The notes under the pieces are model-generated. The model was not told where the DNA came from and searched no databases. It saw only the letters and a list, made by a program, of their open reading frames with translations. Shown here one piece after another: positions 43,144-51,928 of a stretch of DNA of 64,000 nt. Made by a program: the position numbers and the translations under genes. Origin of the DNA: Scopulibacillus darangshiensis. Lineage in GTDB: Bacteria > Bacillota > Bacilli > Bacillales > Sporolactobacillaceae. Position 1 is the stretch's first letter. Each line of letters starts with the position of its first letter. The stretch spans positions 53,289 to 117,288 of the forward strand of contig NZ_SLXK01000010.1 in assembly GCF_004341035.1 (NCBI RefSeq). The letters run 5' to 3'.

Positions 43144-44214
43144 ATGACCAAGACATTGAAGGTAGGATTAATTGGAGCCGGCGGGATTGCCCAGGGCGTC
43201 CACATCCCAAACTATTTAAAATGCGGAGAAAAGGCAGAGATTGCGGCAGTTGCTGATGTTGCTAAGGAAAAAGCAGAGGAATGCGCCCAAAAATTTAATA
43301 TCCCAAACATGTATGGCCATTATCAAGACATGTTGGAAAAGCAGGATTTGGATGCTGTGAGTGTATGTACACCGAACAAATTCCATAAAGAAGCTAGCAT
43401 TGCAGCCTTAAATGCAGGGTGTCATGTTCTATGTGAAAAGCCACCTGCCATGAATATTCAAGAAGCTGAGGAAATGGCACAAACAGCCGAGGAAGCGGGC
43501 AAAATATTAACCTATGGTTTTCATTTTCGCCACGCTCCGGAAACAGAAGCACTCAAACGCTTCGTGGATGCCGGTGAAATTGGCAGCATTTATTCCGTCA
43601 ATGTCAATGCGATGAGACGCCGCGGGATTCCCGGCTGGGGTGTGTTCACAAATAAAGAGCTGCAGGGAGGGGGGCCGCTAATTGACATTGGGGTCCATAT
43701 GCTGGATACGGCCTTATATCTGATGGATTACCCTGAGCCTGATACTGTACTCGGGGCAACCTATCAAAAGCTGGGCAACCGTAAAGGTGTTGGTTTAATG
43801 GGTGAATGGGATTGGGAAAATTTCACCATTGAGGATATGGCAAGAGGCATGATCACCTTTAAGAATGGTGCTTCGATCCTGCTTAACTCGTCATTTGCTG
43901 CAAATGTAGAAAAGGTTGATGAAATGAATGTCTCCCTTATGGGTGACGAAGGCGGCGCTGATTTGTTCCCACTAAGAATCTATCAAGAAAAGCATGATAC
44001 GCTAGTGAATCTGACGCCAATCAAGCTGCCAAAAAAGGGGTACCACGAGTTGGAAATTGAAAGGTTTGTTGATGCTTGCCTAAATCAAACAACACCTTTG
44101 TCTACAGCACGTGAAGGGGTGATCTTGCAACGGATTATACAAGGACTCTATCAATCTGCTGAAACAGGCGAAGCCGTTAAACTTGATCAATTCATTATAA
44201 ATGGCATCAAATAA
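43144..44214 (+). CDS. Gfo/Idh/MocA-family sugar dehydrogenase
   Basis: 356 residues. NAD(P) binding is shown by VGLIGAGGIAQGVHIPNY at the N-terminus, and the catalytic Lys lies in the conserved CEKPPAMNIQEAEEM. The C-terminal sheet domain begins around residue 125, with GGPLIDIGVHMLDTALYLM carrying the conserved Asp-His pair. It oxidises or reduces a sugar, inositol or related compound. RBS AGGGAGGAAAAG precedes ATG. Together with the TIM-barrel protein 51 bases later it forms a pair often seen in myo-inositol-like or disaccharide-3-keto pathways. Confidence 0.92.
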   Translation: MTKTLKVGLIGAGGIAQGVHIPNYLKCGEKAEIAAVADVAKEKAEECAQKFNIPNMYGHYQDMLEKQDLDAVSVCTPNKFHKEASIAALNAGCHVLCEKPPAMNIQEAEEMAQTAEEAGKILTYGFHFRHAPETEALKRFVDAGEIGSIYSVNVNAMRRRGIPGWGVFTNKELQGGGPLIDIGVHMLDTALYLMDYPEPDTVLGATYQKLGNRKGVGLMGEWDWENFTIEDMARGMITFKNGASILLNSSFAANVEKVDEMNVSLMGDEGGADLFPLRIYQEKHDTLVNLTPIKLPKKGYHELEIERFVDACLNQTTPLSTAREGVILQRIIQGLYQSAETGEAVKLDQFIINGIK

Positions 44215-44265
44215 TTTAGAACTGTGTTAAGGCATTATAAAAATTAATTAAGGGAGCGAAAAAAC

Positions 44266-45042
44266 ATGGCTAGAGTAGGCTTGCAGCTTTTTTCTGTTTG
44301 GAAAGACGCGGAGAAGGATTTTTTAAATACTATCGAACGGGTCGCAGATTTAGGTTACGAAAGCATTCAATTTGCAGGTTTTTATGATACCCCTATTGAA
44401 GACGTAGCGGACTTAATGGAACGGAAGGGGATTACTGCCGCAGGGGCGCATGTGCCAATTGAGCAATTACAGGGAGAGGCCCTAGACCGTGTGTTGTTTG
44501 AACACGAAAAGCTTGGCAACCAATTAATCATATGTCCAGCACTGCCAAAACATATGAGGGATAGTGAGGATGCCTGGCGAAAGTCTGCTGAATTATTTAA
44601 TGATATTGGCCAAAGGTGCAAGGAGGAGGGATTCACGTTTGGCTATCACAATCATGATTTTGAATTTGAAGAAGTGAACGGCCAGACTGGGTTTGAACTG
44701 ATATTTAAAAATACGGACCCTGATATCGTAAAAATGGAGCTTGATTGTTATTGGGCGAGCTATTCAGGGGTGGATCCTTATTCTATCATCACAGAATATA
44801 AAGATAGATGCCTTTCTTTGCATGTTAAAGATATCAAAACAGTTGGCGAAAAGACTGTGAGCACTGAGATCAGCAAAGGTGAGCTGCCTCTTCAACAACT
44901 GATAGAAGAAGCGATGAAGCATGGCACGGAATGGTTTATCGTTGAGCAGGAAGACTTCGAGGGTGATCCGTACGAAAGCTTGGGGGTAAGTGCCAGTAAT
45001 TTGTCTGATTTGGCAGCAAAGGCAAGAAGCAATGTGAATTAA
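44266..45042 (+). CDS. Sugar phosphate isomerase/epimerase (xylose isomerase-like TIM barrel)
   Basis: 258 residues of the AP-endonuclease-2/IolE-like TIM-barrel family. Metal ligands are suggested by FGYHNHDFEFEE, MELDCYWASYSG, LHVKDIK and the final EQEDF. Members act as epimerases, isomerases or dehydratases of sugars, and some convert 3-keto-glycosides. RBS TTAAGGGAGCG precedes ATG. It sits between a Gfo/Idh dehydrogenase and an NAD-dependent GH4 glycosidase. That trio is consistent with oxidation-assisted cleavage of a glycoside, though this remains inference. Confidence 0.88.
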   Translation: MARVGLQLFSVWKDAEKDFLNTIERVADLGYESIQFAGFYDTPIEDVADLMERKGITAAGAHVPIEQLQGEALDRVLFEHEKLGNQLIICPALPKHMRDSEDAWRKSAELFNDIGQRCKEEGFTFGYHNHDFEFEEVNGQTGFELIFKNTDPDIVKMELDCYWASYSGVDPYSIITEYKDRCLSLHVKDIKTVGEKTVSTEISKGELPLQQLIEEAMKHGTEWFIVEQEDFEGDPYESLGVSASNLSDLAAKARSNVN

Positions 45043-45100
45043 AGAAAAGAAGGTACGAAAAGGATGCGGGGAGAGAGGGACCAGAAATGGAGGCTTGGAA

Positions 45101-46504
45101 ATGATAAAGGTTGCTATGATAGGAGCGGGCAGCATTGAATTTACGAAAAGAATTGTAAAGGATATCTTATCTGTTCCGGAATTTTGCGATACGGAGTTTC
45201 GGTTCATGGATGTGAATCATGCCAATTTAAACAGCGCGGCAAAATTTTGCCGCGCAATTATTAACAGGAACGGGCTTCCGGCAAATATAATAGAGACGGT
45301 CAATCAAAAAGAGGCTGTTAAGGACGCGGATTATGTGCTTTGTACCATTCGCGTCGGCGGTTTAACAGCGCTTGAACATGATATCGAGATCCCTTTAAAA
45401 TACGGTGTTGACCAATGTGTTGGCGATACGCTTGGACCTGGAGGTATTTTTTATGGTTTAAGAATGGTTCCAGCGTTGCTTGACCTTGCCAAGGATATGA
45501 GAGAAGCGGCACCAGGTGCGTTGCTTATCAATTATGCCAATCCAATGGCTATCAATACTTGGGCACTGAGAAGAGCTGGCGGGGTTCGGTTCATCGGTTT
45601 ATGCCATGGTGTACAAGGCGGCCATCACTTGTTGGCGAAGGCACTCGGCATTCCTAAGGACGAGCTTAAGATTACAGCGGCGGGTATTAATCATCAAACA
45701 TGGTACATTAAAGCGAGTTACAGAGGTCAGGATATGAAACCCAAAATATTGGGAGCTCTACAGAAAGATAAAGAATTGGCGGAAAGGGAACCGTGCAGAA
45801 TCGATGTCTTGCAGCGGTTCGGTTATTTTTCAACGGAATCCAATGGTCATTTAAGTGAATATCTGCCATGGTACCGCAAAAGGAAAGATGAGCTGGACCA
45901 ATGGATTTATTCCAAGGATTGGATTGGGGGAGTTTCTGCGGGATACTTAAAAGAATACCGCAAACAGGCTGAGCGTTTCATTCAAAATTTCCCGGATCCA
46001 AATGATGCCGATGACAGACAATTAAGCATCTCCCGTTCTGATGAACATGCGTCATACATTATTGAAGCCCTAGAAACCGGCCGACCATACCGAGGCCATT
46101 TTAATGTAGAGAATAAGAATATGATCACAAATCTTCCAAATAGGAGTACGATTGAAATCCCTTGTTATGTCGATGCCGGTGGAATCCATCCCACTTTCAT
46201 CGGGGATTTGCCGCTGCAATGCGCAGCAACATGCCGCACGAGCATAAGTGTACAGGAAATGGCGGTAGAGGCGGCATTGAATGGTGATCGTGATTTGGTG
46301 AAATTAGCTGTTCTGCACGATCCATTAACGGCGGCTGTATGCAATACGAATGAGGTTTGGCGGATGTGTGATGAGATGTTAGAAGCATTAGCACCCTGGT
46401 TGCCCCAATTTAACGGTGAAGGCCTCCGCTGGAAGGATAGACCTCAGCCCAGTGATGGGTTAAATTATGAGCGGCCGCTTGCCGGGGTTAGCGCACACAG
46501 CTGA
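45101..46504 (+). CDS. GH4 glycosidase (MelA/AglA-like, NAD- and Mn-dependent)
   Basis: 467 residues. The N-terminal NAD site IKVAMIGAGSIEFTKRI, TIRVGGLTALEHD and GDTLGPGGIFYGLR are followed by the metal-binding Cys and His in GLCHGVQGGHHLLA and GINHQTWYI. This is the layout of GH4 enzymes, which cleave by a redox elimination mechanism and act on alpha-galactosides, alpha-glucosides or glucuronides. ATG 45101 is 7 bases behind GGAGG; TTG 45095 is less likely. It is the last gene of the DeoR group. A terminator lies about 115 bases downstream. Confidence 0.92.
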   Translation: MIKVAMIGAGSIEFTKRIVKDILSVPEFCDTEFRFMDVNHANLNSAAKFCRAIINRNGLPANIIETVNQKEAVKDADYVLCTIRVGGLTALEHDIEIPLKYGVDQCVGDTLGPGGIFYGLRMVPALLDLAKDMREAAPGALLINYANPMAINTWALRRAGGVRFIGLCHGVQGGHHLLAKALGIPKDELKITAAGINHQTWYIKASYRGQDMKPKILGALQKDKELAEREPCRIDVLQRFGYFSTESNGHLSEYLPWYRKRKDELDQWIYSKDWIGGVSAGYLKEYRKQAERFIQNFPDPNDADDRQLSISRSDEHASYIIEALETGRPYRGHFNVENKNMITNLPNRSTIEIPCYVDAGGIHPTFIGDLPLQCAATCRTSISVQEMAVEAALNGDRDLVKLAVLHDPLTAAVCNTNEVWRMCDEMLEALAPWLPQFNGEGLRWKDRPQPSDGLNYERPLAGVSAHS

Positions 46505-46530
46505 TCGTGATAACTATGGATCGGGAAAAA

Positions 46531-46657
46531 TGGCTGGGACGGGCATGCAAGAGGGCGAATCGTGCCCGTGAGCCAAGAAAGAAGCAGCCAGCGGTAACGA
46601 ATAGGAGTTAATCGTGCCTGAAGGATGTCCGGCGGAAGGATCGGGACATCCTTTTTT
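46531..46657 (+). ncRNA. Candidate structured RNA ending in a terminator
   Basis: The gap 46505-46843 contains no gene. Within it, GGCT plus ACGGGCA pair with TGCCCGT plus AGCC (46532-46574), and an intrinsic terminator follows: AAGGATGTCC (46621-46630) with GGACATCCTT (46644-46653) and a T run. The two stems flank about 45 unpaired bases. This may be a small RNA or merely the 3' end of the GH4 operon mRNA. No promoter was fixed. Confidence 0.35.
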
Positions 46658-46737
46658 GGTTTTGGAAAAACGATAATATACGAAAAAATAAACCTGATCC
46701 GCTTTGGTGTCGGATACCGTTAATAGAGTAGGGAACC

Positions 46738-46780
46738 ATGACATTTGTCATATGTGCTACCTGACGTTTATGTCTATAAT
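46738..46780 (+). promoter_or_regulatory. des promoter with DesR-like binding sites
   Basis: A perfect -10 TATAAT lies at 46775-46780 but no -35 box is present at 17 bases. Instead there is an inverted repeat ATGACA-TT-TGTCAT (46738-46751) and a degenerate second copy TGACGTTTATGTC (46762-46774). This matches the known arrangement in Bacillus subtilis, where phosphorylated DesR binds two adjacent sites to recruit RNA polymerase. Confidence 0.7.
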
Positions 46781-46843
46781 TGCCCACTGTATGTCTTTAT
46801 TATTGGAGTAGACGCAAATTCTCTATCCAATAAGGAGGATGAC

Positions 46844-47899
46844 ATGAGCAAAGAGAGACAAAAACAGTTAAAGAAAAACGTTGCACCTTTTGAAAGTTCG
46901 GATATTATCTCAAGTATTAAACAACTGATAAATACACTTTTGCCATTCTTCGGGTTATGGTTTCTAGCCTATCAAAGTTTAGCCGTCTCGATTTGGCTGA
47001 CCCTGGCACTCTCTATTTGTGCATCAGGATTTGTCATTAGAATTTTTATCATCTTCCATGACTGCACACACCTGGCCTTTTTTAAGAATAAGAAAGCTAA
47101 TCGAATCCTAGGAACCATAACTGGTATCATCACCTTGTTTCCTTTTGAAAAATGGAAGCGTGAACATGCGATTCATCATGCGACGAGCGGCAACTTGGAT
47201 AAACGCGGAACCGGAGATATTTGGGTGATGACGGTTGATGAATATGTTGCCGCATCCTTTTGGGGCCGATTATCTTACCAGCTTTATCGTCATCCAATTG
47301 TTATGTTTGGATTAGGTCCATTATATCTTTACTTAATCGTTAACCGCTTTAACCGTAAAGGGGCAAAACGAAAGGAAAGATTGAACACATACCTGATCAA
47401 TGCTTCAATCGTTTCTATATATGGCCTTTTGATTTGGTTAGTCGGCTGGCAAGCTTTTCTGGTTATTCAACTGCCTATTCTATTAATAGCAGGCGCCCTT
47501 GGCATTTGGCTATTCTATGTGCAGCATCAATTTGAGGATTCTTACTTTGAAAATGAAGACGAGTGGGATTTCGTAAAAGCTGCAGTTGATGGGAGTTCGT
47601 ATTATAAACTCCCGAAGATACTGCAATGGGTGACAGGCAGTATTGGCTACCACCATGTGCATCATTTAAGTCCAAGAGTCCCTAACTATAATCTTGAAAA
47701 AGCACATGACATGACACCGCCGCTGCAACACGTCACGACAATTACACTTTCTACGAGTTTAAAATCGATTCGTTTCCGACTGTATGATGAGGAAAGCCGG
47801 TCGTTTGTAAGCTTTCAAGAAGTAAAGCATCGCTTAAGAAAAAAGACAAAATCAAGCGTGCAAATACCCAAAAGAAGGCCGAGCTTTCAAGAAAAATAA
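46844..47899 (+). CDS. des: Membrane fatty acid desaturase (Des, delta-5 type)
   Basis: 351 residues, nearly the same as B. subtilis Des (352). Three di-iron histidine boxes are present: HDCTH (about 72-76), HAIHH (108-112) and the late YHHVHH (about 285-290), between paired hydrophobic segments. It inserts a cis double bond into membrane lipid acyl chains at low temperature. ATG 46844 follows AAGGAGG by 5 bases. Upstream DesR-like sites and the downstream desK-desR pair complete the cold-response circuit. A terminator at 47936-47964 separates it from desK. Confidence 0.95.
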   Translation: MSKERQKQLKKNVAPFESSDIISSIKQLINTLLPFFGLWFLAYQSLAVSIWLTLALSICASGFVIRIFIIFHDCTHLAFFKNKKANRILGTITGIITLFPFEKWKREHAIHHATSGNLDKRGTGDIWVMTVDEYVAASFWGRLSYQLYRHPIVMFGLGPLYLYLIVNRFNRKGAKRKERLNTYLINASIVSIYGLLIWLVGWQAFLVIQLPILLIAGALGIWLFYVQHQFEDSYFENEDEWDFVKAAVDGSSYYKLPKILQWVTGSIGYHHVHHLSPRVPNYNLEKAHDMTPPLQHVTTITLSTSLKSIRFRLYDEESRSFVSFQEVKHRLRKKTKSSVQIPKRRPSFQEK

Positions 47900-47935
47900 T
47901 GTGAGGCTTCCAGCGCGGGATTAAAACAAATGTAG

Positions 47936-47964
47936 GCCCTTCAATTTTGGATTGGAGGGCTTTT
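47936..47964 (+). terminator. Terminator between des and desK
   Basis: GCCCTTCAAT (47936-47945) pairs with ATTGGAGGGC (47951-47960) with one G-U pair, loop of 5, followed by TTTT. It limits readthrough from the inducible des promoter into desK-desR. Confidence 0.75.
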
Positions 47965-48066
47965 GCTCGTTTGCGGTGCGCTTTTGGTTATAATAAAAAG
48001 TATATAAACAATTGGCGATTCAGTACAAGATGGAGTCGCTTGCGGATGAGTCACAAGGAGGGCGCT

Positions 48067-49203
48067 ATGCGGAATTGGTTTCACATCTTTCCAAAAAACA
48101 CGGGACTCAGCTCTTATGTTTGGATTATATTTTGTCTGCTCCCGTTTTATTTCATTATTAGGTCAGCATCATTCATAGAGATTACTTTCGGCATTATCAT
48201 GATCATTTTATTTTTTATTGCCTATAGGCTATCTTTTATTTCTACGAGCGGGTTTGTTTATCTATGGGTGAGTGCAGAAATGGCGATAAGCATTTTCATG
48301 ACTTTACATTTCGGATATTTTTATTTCTCGCTTTTCTTGGCCATTTTTATTGGGAACATTCAAAATAAAATTGGATTTTTCACATTGTACAGCATTCATC
48401 TTCTTACCACAATTGCTGCAATTAACATAGGCTTTTTTATAAAAAACGATCTGTTTTTTTCCCAATTGCCATTTATTATAATTGGTTTAATTGGCGTGAT
48501 TCTGCTGCCGTTCAACATGTACAATCGCAACAAGCGTGAAGTCCTTGAAAATCAATTAGAAGATGCAAATAAGAAGATCTCTGAACTTGTCGTTATAGAA
48601 GAACGTCAACGGATTGCCCGCGATCTACATGATACCTTGGGGCAAAAACTTTCGCTCATTGGATTAAAGAGTGATTTGGCTGGGAGATTGATTGACGTTA
48701 ATCCCATTTCCGCAAAAAATGAAATTAATGATATCAACCAAACCGCAAGGACGGCATTAAAAGAGGTGCGTGAGATGGTTTCCGATATGAAAGGCGCAAA
48801 ACTGAAAGATGAAGTCATCCGGATTAAGCAAATATTAAAGGCCGCAGAAATCGATTTTACAATAGAAGGCAATCCGCAGCTTGAAAGTACGCCTTTATTG
48901 GTCGAAAATGTGCTGAGTATGTGTTTGAAAGAAGCTGTAACCAATGTTGTCAAGCATAGTCAGGCGACTTGTTGCAGTATCATGATTAAACAATCACATG
49001 ATGAATTGGCTATCGAAGTGCATGATAATGGCATTGGCATTACCGGCAGTGCGGATTCTTTCAAAGGCCATGGACTTAGCGGCATGAGAGAACGTCTGGA
49101 ATTTGTAAATGGCAATTTAAGCATTGAGTCATCGAATGGTACGATTGTTAATCTTCGAGTGCCCAAGGTTATTAAGGAGACGAAACAGGAGGGATTGGTG
49201 TGA
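48067..49203 (+). CDS. desK: Membrane-fluidity sensor histidine kinase DesK
   Basis: 378 residues. About 150 N-terminal residues form four to five membrane segments. The HisKA_3 dimerisation domain holds the phospho-accepting His in RQRIARDLHDTLGQKLSLIG, and the ATPase domain has TNVVKHSQATC (N box), DNGIGI and GHGLSGMRERL. ATG 48067 follows AAGGAGGGCG and gives the family length (B. subtilis 370). In the known system DesK is a kinase for DesR when lipids become ordered in the cold and a phosphatase in the warm. It overlaps desR by 4 bases. Confidence 0.95.
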   Translation: MRNWFHIFPKNTGLSSYVWIIFCLLPFYFIIRSASFIEITFGIIMIILFFIAYRLSFISTSGFVYLWVSAEMAISIFMTLHFGYFYFSLFLAIFIGNIQNKIGFFTLYSIHLLTTIAAINIGFFIKNDLFFSQLPFIIIGLIGVILLPFNMYNRNKREVLENQLEDANKKISELVVIEERQRIARDLHDTLGQKLSLIGLKSDLAGRLIDVNPISAKNEINDINQTARTALKEVREMVSDMKGAKLKDEVIRIKQILKAAEIDFTIEGNPQLESTPLLVENVLSMCLKEAVTNVVKHSQATCCSIMIKQSHDELAIEVHDNGIGITGSADSFKGHGLSGMRERLEFVNGNLSIESSNGTIVNLRVPKVIKETKQEGLV

Positions 49204-49799
49204 TTCGCATTGTGATTGCAGAAGATCAGCAAATGTTGCTTGGAGCACTTGGATCGCTGTTAGATTTGGAAAAAGATATGAAAGTCGTCGGAAAAGCGAG
49301 AAATGGTGAAGAAGCACTAACTTTAGCAAAGACGTTTCAGCCTGATATATGTATCATGGACATTGAAATGCCGTTAAAAAGCGGACTGGATGCAGCGGAG
49401 GAATTGAAAGATCACCCGTGTAAAGTGATCATTTTAACGACTTTTGCGCGGCCGGGTTATTTTGAACGTGCCCGCGCGGCGGGGGTAAGCGGCTATTTGC
49501 TGAAAGACAGTCCTAGTGAAGACTTGGCGAACTCTATCCGAGTTATTATGGATGGCCGACGCATTTACGCCCCAGAGCTCGTTGATATGGCTTACGGTAA
49601 TGAAAACCCGCTGACGAAGCGTGAAGAACAGGTAATTAAACTTATGGCTGATGGAAAAAACACAAAAGAAATTGCAGGACAACTTAATATCGCCAACGGT
49701 ACCGTTCGCAATTATATTTCAATTATCCTTGATAAGCTTGATGTGACCAACCGGATCGAAGCCGTTTCCCGGTTTAAGGAAAACGGCTGGTTTAAATAA
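49200..49799 (+). CDS. desR: NarL/FixJ response regulator DesR
   Basis: 199 residues, identical in length to B. subtilis DesR. The receiver domain has the acidic pair in VIAEDQQMLLGAL, the phospho-acceptor Asp in CIMDIEMPLKSG, the Thr in VIILTTFARPGYF and the Lys in SGYLLKDS. The C-terminal LuxR-type HTH is PLTKREEQVIKLMADGKNTK with the recognition helix in NGTVRNYISIILDKL. When phosphorylated by DesK it activates des. GTG 49200 overlaps the desK stop. Its 3' end overlaps the convergent methyltransferase gene by 8 bases. Confidence 0.95.
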   Translation: MIRIVIAEDQQMLLGALGSLLDLEKDMKVVGKARNGEEALTLAKTFQPDICIMDIEMPLKSGLDAAEELKDHPCKVIILTTFARPGYFERARAAGVSGYLLKDSPSEDLANSIRVIMDGRRIYAPELVDMAYGNENPLTKREEQVIKLMADGKNTKEIAGQLNIANGTVRNYISIILDKLDVTNRIEAVSRFKENGWFK

Positions 49800-50583
49800 G
49801 GGGTCTGACCCCTGTTCCTTGCAACAATACAACCTTCAAGCAAAAGGAATCCGGCTGTCCGTGTTCATTAAATTGGAGATCAAACGTTTCTTTGCAATGG
49901 GACGGAGCCGTCTGCAAAAATTTGACCAGTTCATGACGAACATTAGCCGGTGTCGCGGAACGCTCCACCCAATTTGCAAATTCCAGGCGAAGATCCCACG
50001 TCGACATCTCTTCGTAAATCAGACCGCTTTGTTCAAAATCATAGCGCCACTCGGATAGTGTTTGCTCGCGAACATGTGACGGATCCCGCATGCGATCCAC
50101 ATCATTGATAAAGGTATCTAAAAGGGAATTTTCCGGCGCATAATGATCAATCATCAAAAACCTCCCGCCCGGTTTTAAAACACGGGCCGTTTCGCTTACG
50201 AATTGTTTTATATTTGAAAAATGGTGAGCAGCGAAACGGCATGTGACCACATCAAAGAATGAATCGGGATATGGCAAATCCTCAGCATCGCCGCGAAGAA
50301 ATTCAACATTTTCGATTCCGCGGCTGTTTGCAAGTTCGGAAGCTTCTTGAACCATTTCTTCTGTTAAATCCACACCGTAACACCTTTCAACATATGGTGC
50401 GAAGGCAAGAGCAGTATGACCGGCACCTAATGCTATGTCCAGGACCTTTTCATTTCCACTCAATTTCGCTGACTCAACCATTAGGCTGAGATCCGCACCT
50501 TTAGCGTGCACGGACGAGTCTCGGTATTTTTCTGCCTTTGGACCAAATTGCTGCTGCACTTTAGCTTTTGCGTTATTTGACAT
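49792..50583 (-). CDS. Class I SAM-dependent methyltransferase (UbiE/COG2226 type)
   Basis: 263 residues. SAM-binding motif I is VLDIALGAGHTALAFAP; motif II is GVDLTEEMVQEA with the acidic residue; RGDAEDLPYPDSFFDVVTCRFAAHHF and ARVLKPGGRFLMIDHY follow. It resembles the YcgJ-type small-molecule methyltransferases of Bacillales. The C-terminal part (about residues 160-263) is specific and likely binds the acceptor, which is unknown. The last residues (GTGVRPLI) are coded by the palindrome shared with desR, so its natural end may have shifted. It is divergent from the LysR gene. Confidence 0.9.
   Translation of the reverse strand: MSNNAKAKVQQQFGPKAEKYRDSSVHAKGADLSLMVESAKLSGNEKVLDIALGAGHTALAFAPYVERCYGVDLTEEMVQEASELANSRGIENVEFLRGDAEDLPYPDSFFDVVTCRFAAHHFSNIKQFVSETARVLKPGGRFLMIDHYAPENSLLDTFINDVDRMRDPSHVREQTLSEWRYDFEQSGLIYEEMSTWDLRLEFANWVERSATPANVRHELVKFLQTAPSHCKETFDLQFNEHGQPDSFCLKVVLLQGTGVRPLI
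49799..49813. terminator. Convergent GGGGTC/GACCCC hairpin
   Basis: AGGGGTC-T-GACCCCT is an almost perfect palindrome across the ends of desR and the methyltransferase gene, with no long T run. It lies inside the last codons of the methyltransferase gene. Confidence 0.5.
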
Positions 50584-50653
50584 GTTTTCAACCTCCCCGT
50601 GTTTATATAAATGATCATACTTTATGGCTTTCTATTCGTCTAAGATATATAAT

Positions 50654-50668
50654 CTATTGCAATAATAG
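50654..50668. promoter_or_regulatory. Possible LysR-type box
   Basis: CTATT-GCAAT-AATAG is an inverted repeat fitting T-N11-A, 26 bases before the LysR start, in the divergent gap to the methyltransferase. Confidence 0.35.
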
Positions 50669-50693
50669 TTTCTAGCTATGGGGTGAAAGGATA

Positions 50694-51623
50694 ATGGACA
50701 TGCGGTTACTTGAATATGCTTTGGAAGTCTATCGTCACAAAAATTTTACTAAGGCGGCGGGGCATTTGCATATCGCCCAGCCGTCATTAAGCAAACAGAT
50801 TGCAAAATTGGAACAGGAACTTGGTGTATCCCTTTTTTATAGGGGACATGGAGCCGTAGAACCGACACCAGATGGGGTGCGTTTTATTGAGCAAGCTGAA
50901 AAGATTTTGAACATGCGCAGGTCTCTGGAACGGGAAATGCACGAACGAAAGGAGGGTATAGGTGGAGATTTAACTATTGGCACAACCGCGATAACAGGAG
51001 GGCATGTGCTTCCGCCGATCCTTCGAGCCTTTACCGAACAATACCCAAACGTTCGTGTTCGTCTAGTAGAAGAGGCAACCGCAAAACTTACAGAACTAAC
51101 GGCCAAAGGATTCATCGATGTGTCAATATTGGCACTGCCGGTGGAAGATGCCCGCCTGACCACGAAAACAATGTTAACTGAACCACTGTACCTTGTCCTC
51201 CCGCGGACTCAAAAGCCATGGATGTCCAAAATACTGCAAGGTTTGAACAGTTTCCAGGAGGCATCCGTCTCATTGCGATCATTATCAAGCAGCCCATTAA
51301 TTTTATTAAAGCAAGGATTCGGCTTTCGCCGCACGGTTCTTGAACTTTGTGCCGAAAGCGGATTTCAGCCCCAGATCGCCTATGAGACAAGCAGTATAGA
51401 AACAGCACAATCGCTTGTAATGAACGGTCTGGGTGTGACCATCGTTCCAGAAATGGTCTTGCGCCGGGATCTAGAGCGGAAACTGCATTACGTCAAACTT
51501 GATTCAAATCCCACTCGTACATTGGTCTTCGCTATGAACCGGGAACGCTACCTGAGTATGGCGGCAAAAGCTTTAATTAAAATTCACGAAGAACAAGGAG
51601 GGGTTAATAATGGGGGGGAATAA
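50694..51623 (+). CDS. LysR-family transcriptional regulator
   Basis: 309 residues. The HTH is LEYALEVYRHKNFTKAAGHL with QPSLSKQIAKLEQELGVSLFYR, and the C-terminal co-inducer domain (about 90-295) includes GDLTIGTTAITGGHVLP and NGLGVTIVPEMVL. RBS GGGTGAAAGGATA precedes ATG. The downstream genes are a truncated WYL-like regulator, a decayed hydrolase, MmgE/PrpD and an osmoprotectant importer. It may regulate the latter group or the divergent methyltransferase. Confidence 0.92.
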   Translation: MDMRLLEYALEVYRHKNFTKAAGHLHIAQPSLSKQIAKLEQELGVSLFYRGHGAVEPTPDGVRFIEQAEKILNMRRSLEREMHERKEGIGGDLTIGTTAITGGHVLPPILRAFTEQYPNVRVRLVEEATAKLTELTAKGFIDVSILALPVEDARLTTKTMLTEPLYLVLPRTQKPWMSKILQGLNSFQEASVSLRSLSSSPLILLKQGFGFRRTVLELCAESGFQPQIAYETSSIETAQSLVMNGLGVTIVPEMVLRRDLERKLHYVKLDSNPTRTLVFAMNRERYLSMAAKALIKIHEEQGGVNNGGE

Positions 51624-51756
51624 TAGATTGCAATTGCTCAAGGTCATGGAGATTTTGCGGACGGAGAGGGATGAAGAAAATGAACTAACATTAAAGGGAA
51701 CCGAATGCGGCATGTCATGGGTTCAGGATGACACATTCCAGCACGATGAGGACTAA
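51610..51756 (+). pseudogene. N-terminal relic of a WYL-type regulator
   Basis: 48 codons from ATG 51610, which overlaps the LysR 3' end and has GGAGGGGTTA upstream. NRLQLLKVMEILRTERDEEN resembles the first helix of WYL-domain HTH regulators (NRLLKILEILxxETDExH pattern). The frame then ends in an unrelated Cys/Trp/Asp-rich tail (TECGMSWVQDDTFQ). It could instead be a genuine small protein; the homology is judged only from the pattern. Confidence 0.45.
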
Positions 51757-51786
51757 ACAAAGTAAATAAAGTAAAAAATGTATTTT

Positions 51787-51870
51787 ATAAGGTAGATAAA
51801 GACCCAAATCCGATAAAATGGGTAGAGAAGGCGTCTTCATAAGGTTGATGAAGACACCAAATCGGTAAAA
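51787..51870 (+). repeat. Two imperfect 32-base direct repeats
   Basis: Copies at 51787-51818 and 51839-51870 share ATAAGGT-GAT-AAGAC and CCAAATC at matching positions. Between them GTCTTCAT (51833-51840) and ATGAAGAC (51848-51855) form an 8-bp hairpin. No gene is seen in 51757-52178. The meaning is unknown. Confidence 0.55.
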
Positions 51871-51928
51871 AAAGGAAAAAATAGGGGTGAAAGATTTAAC
51901 TTTTATATAAATATTTTAAAAAATCGAA

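Noticed and set aside
51787..51870. CRISPR-like repeats
   Set aside because: Only two imperfect copies, no regular spacers and no cas genes.
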